Below are positions 10,612 to 21,469 of a DNA stretch of 64,000 nucleotides, piece by piece. Within the stretch, counting starts at the first letter, position 1. Each line of letters begins with the position of its first letter. A program made the translations under genes and the position numbers. The notes beneath the pieces are model-generated. The model was not told where the DNA came from. It did no database searches and saw only the letters and a program-made list of their open reading frames with translations. The DNA lies in the NCBI GenBank assembly GCA_001466705.2, contig LATX02000226.1:62001-126000 (forward strand). Reading direction: 5' to 3'. This stretch comes from Moniliophthora roreri. Taxonomy: Eukaryota; Basidiomycota; Agaricomycetes; Agaricales; Marasmiaceae.

Positions 10612-11521
10612 TAATTTGTCTAAGATAAGACTAGTGGAAAGATAACCTCCCAAAAGTCTAACTCAGGTTGTTGTGCAAGTGTAGATTGATGTTATCAGAG
10701 TTGCTGCACTTAGAATGCCAACAAAACTCTTAGCTATGTTAATTCTCTCTTATTGAAGTGTTCTACTTCAAAGTGTTCACCTCCAAAGGAGTATAGATGG
10801 GTTTTAAAATGGGTTTATTTCACAATACACACAAAACACAAAGAACACAAGAGCTACAGTCCCATACAAAGACTTGGTAGCCAATATAGTCTGACTCTAT
10901 GGAGTTCCAGACTTCTTTAAGACAACTACAGCACTCAGCATACTGGAAAAGGTCCTAGATCAATTTCTACAAAGAGCTTAGCACAGGCACACCCCTTGCT
11001 AAGACTCTAAGTGTGTCACAACCTGATACCCAACACAGGCCACACTCCAAGTGCCCAAGGCTCCTTCTTGGTGTAAAGTGTCTCTTAGAAAAGTGCTATT
11101 ATGCACTCAAGATGTTACTCTTATCTCTTACAACACAAGTTTGTTATTAGATGTCTATCTCTCTGGAGTCACTCAGGACCAATCTCCAGGGCCTGAAGTG
11201 AGGAAGCAAAACTGGAACAGCACACAAATCTATACACTAAACAAACTTGTCATGTATTCACAATCAGAGGAGGCAGAGTTACTTTAGTATATACAAATAT
11301 CTAGCTGTCCTTATATACAGTCCATGTAATATATCTACAGAAAAATATAAATAATGTCTGATAATCCAGGAAATAATAAATGAGTGACTGAGATGCTAAA
11401 AGAGGGAATATTCAGATGTCACAGAGTCTGGCCACTAGGGTATCCAAACATATCTGCATGGGTATCTACGTCTCCAGGCGTTCAGGACTCTATAATTTGT
11501 ATTTTTCTCTTTTCTAAGTCA
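10612..11521 (-). repeat. repeat B, inverted partial copy
   Basis: Reverse complement of the 3' half of the elements at 33837-35588 and 57988-59741. Begins TAATTTGTCTAAG, the complement of the terminus of the full copies, at a clean junction inside G2 pol. It runs into the N at 11522. No coding capacity seen. Confidence 0.75.
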
Positions 11522-11522
11522 N

Positions 11523-11756
11523 GAGTTTGGAGATTGTCTAAGGTTTCCCGAGGCTATCGGGATATGAGTAATATAGTACAAAGGGATAAGTAAAAGGGGA
11601 CTGAGAAGGTGGATGAGTCCGATGGAAGGGGAAGCATAAGAGTGAGAAAGGAAATGGGAGCTGGGAAGGTGGATAAGTCTGATGGAAAAAGAAGCATAGA
11701 AAGTACTACAGAAGAAAAGGAAGAGAGAAAGTCTGTAAAGAGAAAGTCTGTAACAT
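11523..11756 (-). repeat. 3' LTR of E3, truncated at the N
   Basis: Matches 21237-21469 of the 5' LTR, including both tandem U3 units. The rest is lost at the gap. The inner end is tgtaaca followed by the polypurine tract at 11757-11764 (minus strand GGGGGTAA). Confidence 0.88.
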
Positions 11757-11804
11757 TACCCCCCTAACAAGGGGCAAGCTCCGCGTGGCCTACATTAAGA
11801 TTCT

Positions 11805-12795
11805 CTGTCTCCGTACAACTCCGTGTCATAATTATATGACGTGTCTGGCCTGTCATCTACATCAGGCATCTCGTCATCCATCTCTAAGAGTGGCGTTGAC
11901 GGCACATCAGAAGTCGGCTGCCACCCCATAGCCTGTTATTCCTCAACCGAGAGCAATCTCACCTTTTTTTGGGTCCTGTCCCACAAACAACAACTGCGCA
12001 TCCTGGTCGTACTCGGTCATCAACATCTCAACATTCTCCACTGAGATTGTTGTAGGGCTCATCGTTGTAGTTTCGCTCATCGTCATAATGGCGACCATCC
12101 GACATAGAGTCTGAGCCTGAATTAGACCTTCGGCACACAATGTGGCCAGACCTTCGTTGGTCAGGGCAGTGACCAGACGTATGTCCAGGCTGAGTTTTGA
12201 AGCATCTGCGACACATGTACTGTGGGCAATGTCTGGCGAAATGGCGCTCCAATCCGCACACAGGGCAGAGACGCGGTCTACGAGCTGCATCATTGGGGTT
12301 GGGGCCGGAGTCGGACTTCTCAAGCTGGGCATCGGTGGGTCTCCAATGTTTTCAGGGATTCGATTCTCCAGCTTGTCGTCCTTGGCCACGTCCTCTGACT
12401 CCTCGAGAGTGACCTCCCCTCCAACCGCGGGGATATATTCCGCCTTCCGGTGGAACCGAGGCTTCAGGTGTCTGAAGAGTTCTGGGGTCAACGGTGGTCG
12501 GAGGTTCAGGTCGGGGTAAAATACAGGGGTCGGTTGATTCGACCTTAGGTTTGACGTTGGGATCGGGAGTGGGGTCAGGATAAACGAGGGTGTCTGGGAA
12601 CTTGGGGGAGGTATGGGCAGGGGCGGAGGACTCGGGTCTGTTGTCTCTGGGTTCGGAGGTGAGCCGAGAGATAAGGCTCCTGGTGTCGTTGATGTCGGGA
12701 CGAGGGTATCCGTTCCCGTCGGTTTGTCGTCCGAGTCTATCAAGGAGACTGAAGGTGAGAGGATCAGGGTACTCTGACATTGCTCAGGGATCTGT
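11805..12795 (-). pseudogene. E3 ORF3b, first duplicate copy
   Basis: Frame +1 to ORF3a. Open from before 12743 to 11943 (266 codons without a stop), then one frame change into the conserved tail near 11930-11808 (TSYNYDTELYG). Sequence identical to 14650-15640; described there. Confidence 0.5.
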
Positions 12796-13206
12796 GGGAG
12801 GGGGCATGGACAAATGAGGGTGATAGGGAAATGTAGATGGTACTGTAATGGGACCCTCGAGTCCCAACTGATAATTGCAAGCGTACATCACTTGGTTTGC
12901 AATTTCAAGACTGCAGCTTTCAACGATTCTTTCGAAAAGCTTTTGTTGGGACCTGAGGAAAAACAGGCTTTTGACACAGGGTTCCAGTCGGTTGTGTTGA
13001 TCAGTGGCGTTCCGGATCTGATCGTCATATTGCTCGGTATTAAAAAGGTGGAGGAGTTGGTAGGGGTTTGGCTTGAGGCCGTTCACGTAGGTGATGTTTT
13101 CCCTGTATCTGCCTTCTTCCAACACAGTAGGAACAGGGCTCGGGATTCGGGCTGGCTGGCTGCTAGCAGCAGAAGAGGAAGAGGCGGAGGAGGATGCATT
13201 GGACAT
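12028..13206 (-). pseudogene. E3 ORF3a, first duplicate copy
   Basis: Same sequence as 14873-16051, within the 2844-bp segment repeated across the N at 14455. Tandem knuckles at 12267-12166. Confidence 0.58.
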
Positions 13207-13208
13207 GA

Positions 13209-14454
13209 TTACTCTGAAGTGGGGATGGGTTCCTTAGGCCTCACTTGGTGCTTCTTTATATACCTTTTAAGAAGGTCTAGGCAATTCACCATTCCTTCCA
13301 TTTGAATCCACCGATTATGAGACAAATCGTAACTGGTGTACGACACAAGGAACTCTCGTGGTTGCTTCTTTGGTCTGTGCTCCACTACAGCTTCTACCTC
13401 GTATTCTTCAAACCCTTCTATAAGATCCGGGGGCGGTTCTGTGAAACTCGGTCTGTGGGCTTCGGTCTGTTTGAATGGCGATAGTAGAGCTGTGTGGAAC
13501 ACGGGGTGAATTTTCCATTGATGCGGCAGATCCAGTTTATACGTCACGGGCCCTAACGCCTTAAGGATCTTAAACAGCCCTTCTCTCTTTGGTGCTAACT
13601 TCTTTGACGGGTATCCTATGGCTAGATTCTTTGCTTCTAGCCAAACCTTTTGTCCTTCTTCGAATGTGTCCAGTTTCTGTTTTTCCCTTCGTATCATCTG
13701 TTGTCACGCTAGTTCTAGTAAACTCGCAGTTTCTTCTCTGATTCTTTTTAGTTCTTGAAGTCGTTCCTCTACCGAGGGAATCATTGTTTTCTTGAATACC
13801 GTTGGAAGGGGACGTGGGTGATATCCCATCATCATAAAGAATGGGGATTTCTTGAGAACTGAGTGGGTTCAGTTGTTATGTGCGAACTCCGCCAAGGGGA
13901 GATACTCCTTCCATCGAGTTTGTTCCTTCGAGCAAAATGCTCTAAGGTAAACCTTGACTTCTTGATTTACTCATTCTGTTTCTCCATCTGTTTGTGGGTG
14001 AAACGCCGTGCTCATCGAGTGTTTGATAGACAGCTGTTTTCCCATCTCTTGAAACACTTCTGCAGCGAATCTGGGGTCTCGATCTGATATGATGTGGTCT
14101 GGAAGTCCGAACCTTTTGTAAAGATGTTGGATTAACAATTCCGCTATCTTGGTGGCGTCCGTTGTTTTGGTGCATGGGATAAAAATTACCCCCTTCATAG
14201 ATGAGTGGTCCACCATGACTAAAATAGAATCCATCCCATCACATTCTGGTAAATCGGTAATAAGGTCCATGGTACAAATCTGGAAGGGGAACGAATTTGG
14301 TGTCGCTTGAAGCAGTTGAATCGGTGTTCTTGTGGGGTGCATATTGATCTTCGCTTGCTGACAGACCATGCAACTGTTGACGAAGGATCGGATGAATTTC
14401 GCCATTCCTGGCCACCAGAAGTCTCTCTGCACTTGCTCAATAGTGTTCCATTGT
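13209..14454 (-). pseudogene. pol: E3 pol 3' part, first duplicate copy (integrase and chromodomain)
   Basis: Duplicate of 16054-17299, cut by the N at 14455 just after the integrase HHCC region. Integrase core 14432-13971, C-terminal domain with chromodomain 13697-13209. Probably a second assembly of the same DNA and not a separate gene. Confidence 0.8.
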
Positions 14455-14455
14455 N

Positions 14456-14601
14456 GGATGAGTCCGATGGAAGGGGAAGCATAAGAGTGAGAAAGGAAAT
14501 GGGAGCTGGGAAGGTGGATAAGTCTGATGGAAAAAGAAGCATAGAAAGTACTACAGAAGAAAAGGAAGAGAGAAAGTCTGTAAAGAGAAAGTCTGTAACA
14601 T
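14456..14601 (-). repeat. second assembled copy of the E3 LTR end
   Basis: Matches 11611-11756. It sits between the N and the second ORF3 copy, with no LTR boundary on its left, as expected of a contig end and not of a genuine internal LTR. Confidence 0.8.
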
Positions 14602-14649
14602 TACCCCCCTAACAAGGGGCAAGCTCCGCGTGGCCTACATTAAGATTCT

Positions 14650-15640
14650 CTGTCTCCGTACAACTCCGTGTCATAATTATATGACGTGTCTGGCCTGTCA
14701 TCTACATCAGGCATCTCGTCATCCATCTCTAAGAGTGGCGTTGACGGCACATCAGAAGTCGGCTGCCACCCCATAGCCTGTTATTCCTCAACCGAGAGCA
14801 ATCTCACCTTTTTTTGGGTCCTGTCCCACAAACAACAACTGCGCATCCTGGTCGTACTCGGTCATCAACATCTCAACATTCTCCACTGAGATTGTTGTAG
14901 GGCTCATCGTTGTAGTTTCGCTCATCGTCATAATGGCGACCATCCGACATAGAGTCTGAGCCTGAATTAGACCTTCGGCACACAATGTGGCCAGACCTTC
15001 GTTGGTCAGGGCAGTGACCAGACGTATGTCCAGGCTGAGTTTTGAAGCATCTGCGACACATGTACTGTGGGCAATGTCTGGCGAAATGGCGCTCCAATCC
15101 GCACACAGGGCAGAGACGCGGTCTACGAGCTGCATCATTGGGGTTGGGGCCGGAGTCGGACTTCTCAAGCTGGGCATCGGTGGGTCTCCAATGTTTTCAG
15201 GGATTCGATTCTCCAGCTTGTCGTCCTTGGCCACGTCCTCTGACTCCTCGAGAGTGACCTCCCCTCCAACCGCGGGGATATATTCCGCCTTCCGGTGGAA
15301 CCGAGGCTTCAGGTGTCTGAAGAGTTCTGGGGTCAACGGTGGTCGGAGGTTCAGGTCGGGGTAAAATACAGGGGTCGGTTGATTCGACCTTAGGTTTGAC
15401 GTTGGGATCGGGAGTGGGGTCAGGATAAACGAGGGTGTCTGGGAACTTGGGGGAGGTATGGGCAGGGGCGGAGGACTCGGGTCTGTTGTCTCTGGGTTCG
15501 GAGGTGAGCCGAGAGATAAGGCTCCTGGTGTCGTTGATGTCGGGACGAGGGTATCCGTTCCCGTCGGTTTGTCGTCCGAGTCTATCAAGGAGACTGAAGG
15601 TGAGAGGATCAGGGTACTCTGACATTGCTCAGGGATCTGT
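14650..15640 (-). pseudogene. E3 ORF3b, overlapping post-pol ORF
   Basis: Open frame from before 15588 to 14788. The first part is rich in Pro, Ser and Thr; then a helix-rich part (VSALCADWSAIS, LSLDIRLVTALTNEGL, AQTLCRMVAIM) and LLFVGQDPKK. The conserved acidic tail TSYNYDTELYGDRES follows after a frame change near 14790 and stops just before the polypurine tract. The core recurs in E1 and, with clear divergence, in E4, always in the +1 frame relative to ORF3a. No known domain is visible. It could be a separate protein, a C-terminal extension reached by +1 frameshift or splicing, or a non-coding frame kept open by its overlap with ORF3a. Confidence 0.5.
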
Positions 15641-16051
15641 GGGAGGGGGCATGGACAAATGAGGGTGATAGGGAAATGTAGATGGTACTGTAATGGGACC
15701 CTCGAGTCCCAACTGATAATTGCAAGCGTACATCACTTGGTTTGCAATTTCAAGACTGCAGCTTTCAACGATTCTTTCGAAAAGCTTTTGTTGGGACCTG
15801 AGGAAAAACAGGCTTTTGACACAGGGTTCCAGTCGGTTGTGTTGATCAGTGGCGTTCCGGATCTGATCGTCATATTGCTCGGTATTAAAAAGGTGGAGGA
15901 GTTGGTAGGGGTTTGGCTTGAGGCCGTTCACGTAGGTGATGTTTTCCCTGTATCTGCCTTCTTCCAACACAGTAGGAACAGGGCTCGGGATTCGGGCTGG
16001 CTGGCTGCTAGCAGCAGAAGAGGAAGAGGCGGAGGAGGATGCATTGGACAT
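14873..16051 (-). pseudogene. E3 ORF3a, post-pol protein with tandem zinc knuckles
   Basis: Starts 2 bp beyond the pol stop (MSNASSSASSSS). Residues about 35-110 hold the conserved block NPYQLLHLFNTEQYDDQI and a Leu/Ser-rich region (SLFFLRSQQKLFERIVESC). In-frame TGAs at 15629 and about 15197 split it. The C-terminal part carries CPVC-x4-H-x4-C, four residues, then CxxC-x6-H-x4-C (15112-15011), then an Arg/Ser and acidic tail ending at 14873. About 393 codons if the stops are ignored. Position after pol is that of env in retroviruses, but no signal peptide or membrane helix is visible and the knuckles point to RNA or DNA binding. Function unknown. Confidence 0.62.
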
Positions 16052-16053
16052 GA

Positions 16054-19000
16054 TTACTCTGAAGTGGGGATGGGTTCCTTAGGCCTCACTTGGTGCTTCT
16101 TTATATACCTTTTAAGAAGGTCTAGGCAATTCACCATTCCTTCCATTTGAATCCACCGATTATGAGACAAATCGTAACTGGTGTACGACACAAGGAACTC
16201 TCGTGGTTGCTTCTTTGGTCTGTGCTCCACTACAGCTTCTACCTCGTATTCTTCAAACCCTTCTATAAGATCCGGGGGCGGTTCTGTGAAACTCGGTCTG
16301 TGGGCTTCGGTCTGTTTGAATGGCGATAGTAGAGCTGTGTGGAACACGGGGTGAATTTTCCATTGATGCGGCAGATCCAGTTTATACGTCACGGGCCCTA
16401 ACGCCTTAAGGATCTTAAACAGCCCTTCTCTCTTTGGTGCTAACTTCTTTGACGGGTATCCTATGGCTAGATTCTTTGCTTCTAGCCAAACCTTTTGTCC
16501 TTCTTCGAATGTGTCCAGTTTCTGTTTTTCCCTTCGTATCATCTGTTGTCACGCTAGTTCTAGTAAACTCGCAGTTTCTTCTCTGATTCTTTTTAGTTCT
16601 TGAAGTCGTTCCTCTACCGAGGGAATCATTGTTTTCTTGAATACCGTTGGAAGGGGACGTGGGTGATATCCCATCATCATAAAGAATGGGGATTTCTTGA
16701 GAACTGAGTGGGTTCAGTTGTTATGTGCGAACTCCGCCAAGGGGAGATACTCCTTCCATCGAGTTTGTTCCTTCGAGCAAAATGCTCTAAGGTAAACCTT
16801 GACTTCTTGATTTACTCATTCTGTTTCTCCATCTGTTTGTGGGTGAAACGCCGTGCTCATCGAGTGTTTGATAGACAGCTGTTTTCCCATCTCTTGAAAC
16901 ACTTCTGCAGCGAATCTGGGGTCTCGATCTGATATGATGTGGTCTGGAAGTCCGAACCTTTTGTAAAGATGTTGGATTAACAATTCCGCTATCTTGGTGG
17001 CGTCCGTTGTTTTGGTGCATGGGATAAAAATTACCCCCTTCATAGATGAGTGGTCCACCATGACTAAAATAGAATCCATCCCATCACATTCTGGTAAATC
17101 GGTAATAAGGTCCATGGTACAAATCTGGAAGGGGAACGAATTTGGTGTCGCTTGAAGCAGTTGAATCGGTGTTCTTGTGGGGTGCATATTGATCTTCGCT
17201 TGCTGACAGACCATGCAACTGTTGACGAAGGATCGGATGAATTTCGCCATTCCTGGCCACCAGAAGTCTCTCTGCACTTGCTCAATAGTGTTCCATTGTC
17301 CAGGGTGTCCCACCCCTGGGGTCTCGTGGACGGATCGAACAATCTGTTGATGGAGATCTGTGTTGTTTGGGACATAAACTCGATTCTGGAAGAAGAGTAG
17401 GTCTCCCTCGATCTTCCAGTCCGATAGTGCAGATTTGATTGGCGGCATGCCTTGGTGTAGAAGTTGTTCCAAAGCCGACTTATGAAAGTCGTCCGGGCCC
17501 AATCGTTGCTCTATGTCTTCTTTCATTCCTAAGTCAATTCCTCTGATGAATAATCGTTCTGGTAGTACAATAACGTCTTCGTTGTCGGTGTCGACGTCAT
17601 CTTGCTCATTACTCCATCGTGACAGGGCGTCAGCCTGAGTCATCGATTTCCCCAGGACATGGACTAGTCCTAAATCGAATTCTGATAGAAAGAGGCTCCA
17701 TCTCGCTTGTCGTCTGTTTAATTTCTGCGCCGTTCGAAAATACATCAAGTTTTTGTGATCTGATAGGACCACGATCTTGAATTTCCCTCCCATCAGGTAA
17801 TGACGCCATTCCATTAATGCTCAATAAATGGCAAGGAGTTCCCGATCATAGATTTCGTAGTTCCTCTCTGTGGGAGATAGAGATTTCGAAAGATATCCAC
17901 ATGGATGTCATTCGCCATCCGCTCCTTTCTGTCTGAGGACAGCACCTGTAGCCCATTTAGAGGCATCCGCTTCTATGATAAACGGCTTATCGACGTCTGG
18001 CATGACGAGTATGGGTTCTGAAAGGAACTTTGCTTTCAGAAGGTCGAAGGCTATCTGGCACTGCATGGTCCAATCGAACTTTCGATTTTTCTGTAGCAGG
18101 TCGTTCAGCGGTCTTGTTAAATGTGCGTATTTCCCAATAAACTTCCGATAGAAATTTCCGAATCCTAAGAACGCGCGTACCCCCTTCACTGTCTGCGGGG
18201 GTTCCCATTCCGCTATTCCTGCCAATTTTACCAGATCCATAGCGATATAACCAGGTTTGATGACCATCCCTAAGAACACTACTTCCGTTACGTCGAATTC
18301 GCATTTCTCGGGCTTCAGGAATAGATTATGTTTCTTCAGACGACGCATCAACCGTTCTGTCCGTTCCTTATGTTTGATTGGATCTTTGGAGAAAAGAAGG
18401 ATGTCATCCATGTACACCACGCACCATCCTTCATCGATGAAGTCGGAAAGGATGTCGTTCATGAAAGCCTGGAAGGTAGCGGGAGAATTGCTCAGTCCAA
18501 AGAACATGACCGTGGGTTCAAATAATCCTCTATTCGTCTTAAAGGCGGCTTTCCATTGATCTCCGTCCTTTATCCTAACATTATTGTACCCATTCCGAAG
18601 ATTGAGCTTGGTGAATATTGTTGCTCCTTTTAATTTGTCGAGAAGTTCTGAAATCAAGGGTAGGGGATAGGCGTTCTTTACTGTTCCTTTGTTGAGTTCC
18701 CTATAGTCTTGTGTGGGTCGCAACACTCCCTTCTCCTTCTTTGCTACAAAGAAGAAGGGGGATGCCATCAGAGACTTCGATTTGTGAATGTACCCTTTTC
18801 GTAGATTCTCTTCGAGAAATTTGTCCTGTTCTTCTTGTTCCACGGGGCTTAGCGGATACAGCTTGCAGTTCCATGGCACAAAATCCGGCTTTAGTTCTAT
18901 CGCATGATCATATGACCAGACGGGAGGGAACCGCTCCGCCTTCCCCTTTTCGAAACGATCTCAATACCCCGTTAGGTAGCTAGAGATAAGTTCTTCAATG

Positions 19001-19563
19001 TCTTTCTTTGTTGTCTGCTGCTGATGGGCCATTTCTTGTGATGCCGTAGTTTTGGCTCCTATGAGGACTTCTGGCTCGACACTGTCTAGAACTCCTGTAA
19101 ACCTCTTGATCTGGATCTTCCTTCATGGCGGAAACTGGATTTCTCCTGTCTCCCAATCAATTACGGGGTTGTGATAACGCAACCAAGGAAGTCCCAGAAT
19201 CATGTCTTCGTCTCCAATACCCGAGATCATAAAATTTTCCCTGAATGTCCTTTCAGTGATTTGGAACTCCAACTCTACAACATGAGTTATCCATGCTGTT
19301 TTGTTTGTTGTTCCGTCCACATTGAAAACTTGGATCCTTTCTGGTAGCTGAATCCATTTCTTCCCCAAAGTTCTTGCAAACTCCATGCTTATGAACCGTC
19401 CTCCTGCTTCTGAATCTAATAAGGCTTTTGTTTCGATGGTTTTCGTTCCCACTTTGTACTGGAGAGGAATGTGCATAGAATTTCGGTCCATTTTAGCTAG
19501 TACAAAGTGTGAAATAGTTATCAGCAGTGGAGACATTGTCCTCTTCTGCCGCTTTAAAAACCC
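16054..19563 (-). pseudogene. pol: E3 pol, single frame with about seven stop codons
   Basis: One frame of 1170 codons entered by -1 shift from gag. Protease 19536-19123 (LLDSEAGG: the active-site Gly is Glu); RT in the long reading 18879-17908 (KLNL in place of the catalytic KLDL, VYMDD intact); RNase H (EADAS, YDRELLA); integrase in 17814-16816 with HHCC zinc site, first Asp in TMDLITDL, second in ISDRDPRF and Glu in TDGETE; C-terminal domain plus chromodomain 16542-16054 (YEVEAVVEHR.., NRWI). Stops at 19123, about 18960, about 17822, about 16813 and 16543 align with Arg in E1, 17908 with Trp. The Asp to Asn change in RT and Gly to Glu in protease are also G to A. Catalytically dead but well preserved. 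Confidence 0.93.
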
Positions 19564-20936
19564 TCTTGTTCCATCAGATCGATGAGGAAGTCCTTATCTT
19601 CTTTCGGCTGGTCGTTTACCAAAGCCCTTATCTTGGCGAACCTCTCTTCTCTCGTAAGCTTCTTTGGTTCTTCCTGCTTCCTTTCGTCTTTCTTCGGCGC
19701 GTCTGGACAGTCTCTGATGCGATGCCCTGCTCGTCCACATCTGAAACACAAGCCTTTCGCCATATATTCCTTTCAATCTATTTCGGTGATCTGTTTGATG
19801 GCGATGTCTTCCTTTTTCCTAAAACTCCTCTGAGGCTTCTTTCCTCCATGTTCATCATCCCATGTCTTTCCGTACTCTATTGCTTGCTTGTAGCTTTCGT
19901 CAAATATAATGGCAGTGTTCATCCAGTCCTTGATCGTAGTAGGGGCACCTTCTGGTCTTGTCATGATTTTGAGGACCAAACTCTTGAGTAGCCCTCGTTT
20001 GAATGCCACTATTTGTGCTGCATCGTTATAGCCAGTTTGTTTTGCGAGATAGGTGAACTGATACGTATATTTGTCGGCCCTTTCCTTCATCCTCAAGTCT
20101 TTGAGTTCCAGCTGCACTTTTAAGGCAGGATCAAGGGGTTCAAAAGATGTTCGGAAATCGTCTAGGAACTCTGACCACGTCACCTTCTCAGCATCTGGAT
20201 CGTACGCAAGCAGGAGGTTGGTTTTCTCGTTCTTCCAGAATTCTCCAGGTCCGTCCGTCATATACAAAAGGAGGAAAAGCTTCTTCGACCTATCGTCCGG
20301 GAACGCTTTTGGATTAAGCGCTACGTAAATCAACACTTCTCTTAGAAACTTCTTCGCATCCTTTCGTGTCCCTGTAAAGGCCCTTGGGAGTGCGGCCTTC
20401 ACTTCTTTCACTGCCAATACTACCTGTACCGGCATCGCAGATTCTATGACTGCTTCTTCGACTACTGGTTCTTCTCTCTTGGGTCTGCTTCCAGATGGCT
20501 TCTTATCCTCTGCCATTGCTTCAGGTTGTACCTTTGGTGATCGGGGACTGTTTTTTAGCCCTTGCAGTAGTCGTTGGAATGGATCTAGCTCTTCCAGAGA
20601 GTTGGTAGAGATATTTGATGTATCCAAGTCTGATGGCTTCGGTGTATTCGGCAAGGACTCTTCTTCTCATTCAATCGTTCTCGATCCAATCGGAGTGGAT
20701 GATGGGGTCAAGATTCTCCTTGTTCCTGGGTCGTCTGCTGGTGTCTCTGTTAGTGGCTGACTCGTTAGCAATGGTGAGTGCAAGAGGGTCAATAGTTCTC
20801 TGCGAGACGCTCGGGTTAGCGGTGGGATCGCTCATCCACCAGGATTCGATATGGATTGGGTTAGTTGCCCACACCGGCGTGCCTCCGCTTCGGCGATGTC
20901 CTGTTCTAGCTGTTGTTCCTTCCGTGGCAGCGTCTT
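19554..20936 (-). pseudogene. gag: E3 gag: capsid-like protein with CCHC knuckle
   Basis: About 461 codons in one frame. The position of the expected ATG is AAG here. Stops occur at about 20820 (Arg in E2), about 20655 and 19773. The 293-codon part 20654-19773 carries the Retrotrans_gag-like region (FLREVLIYVALNPK, YMTDGPGEFW, FEPLDPALKVQLEL, YQFTYLAKQTGYND). The knuckle CFRCGRAGHRIRDC lies at about 19751-19710. The TGA between capsid and knuckle (in D-stop-KEYM) is at the same codon as in E1, so it either predates both copies or was hit twice; E4 reads Lys at the aligned place. Confidence 0.9.
19557..19563 (-). other. -1 ribosomal frameshift site of E3 (G GGT TTT)
   Basis: Minus-strand GGGTTTT in gag phase, directly followed by the TAA gag stop at 19554-19556. 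The -1 frame continues into the protease ORF. Confidence 0.75.
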
Positions 20937-20981
20937 TGTTGTTCCTGAGTGATGCCTAAACCTGGGTAGGTCAGCAATTGA

Positions 20982-20995
20982 TCAGCTTGACCTTG
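20982..20995 (-). other. self-primer binding site of E3
   Basis: The minus strand inside the LTR reads CAAGGTCAAGCTGA, complementary to the LTR start motif AGCTTGACCT (rc of 21152-21161). The TATA-like TATTTAAG (rc of 21188-21195) lies about 32 bp upstream of that motif. Confidence 0.65.
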
Positions 20996-21469
20996 TGTTA
21001 TGTTACTTGCGCAGCAACATCGACTCAACCACCTTAGCGAAGAATATCCTTCGTTTGAGTAGTTGTTACAAGTTCAAGTTTAAGTTCGTTCAGCAGCTGC
21101 TGAAGTTCAGAGGTCCTTCGATATCGGCGTTGACACAAGTATTGATAAACCAGGTCAAGCTAGAGATTTAGAATCTCTGCTTGAGCGCTTAAATACGTTA
21201 CAACTCTGCTAATACTAGTTATGTACGTATAGCAAAGAGTTTGGAGATTGTCTAAGGTTTCCCGAGGCTATCGGGATATGAGTAATATAGTACAAAGAGA
21301 TAAGTAAAAGGGGACTGAGAAGGTGGATGAGTCCGATGGAAGGGGAAGCATAAGAGTGAGAAAGGAAATGGGAGCTGGGAAGGTGGATAAGTCTGATGGA
21401 AAAAGAAGCATAGAAAGTACTACAGAAGAAAAGGAAGAGAGAAAGTCTGTAAAGAGAAAGTCTGTAACA
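20996..21469 (-). repeat. 5' LTR of E3 (474 bp)
   Basis: TGTTACA..TAACATAACA ends. Contains two tandem G-rich U3 units near 21299-21415. The right border with G2 RT sequence is sharp. Confidence 0.93.

Larger units (their letters stand above)
11523..21469 (-). mobile_element. E3: G1 chromovirus with an apparent internal duplication
   Basis: Minus-strand element with 5' LTR 20996-21469 and partial 3' LTR 11523-11756. Segment 11611-14454 recurs as 14456-17299 around an N at 14455, with the same ORFs at a constant offset of 2845. Removing one copy and the gap leaves about 7.1 kb, matching E1 and E4. The right flank (ttggcaac) is G2 RT sequence, so E3 inserted into G2. It is the least damaged minus-strand copy: gag and pol are each a single frame broken only by stop codons. 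Confidence 0.9.

Noticed and set aside
12814..13305. 163-codon plus-strand ORF (also at 15659-16150)
   Set aside because: Antisense to ORF3a and the pol end; it has no homologous reading in E4 and exists because the opposite strand is coding.
14873..16051. ORF3 as an envelope gene because of its place after pol
   Set aside because: No signal peptide, transmembrane helix or fusion-type motif is visible; tandem CCHC knuckles point to nucleic-acid binding.
11611..17299. Recent genuine tandem duplication within E3
   Set aside because: Both copies carry the same ORFs without visible differences and meet at an N with no LTR border, which is typical of overlapping contigs; not fully excluded.
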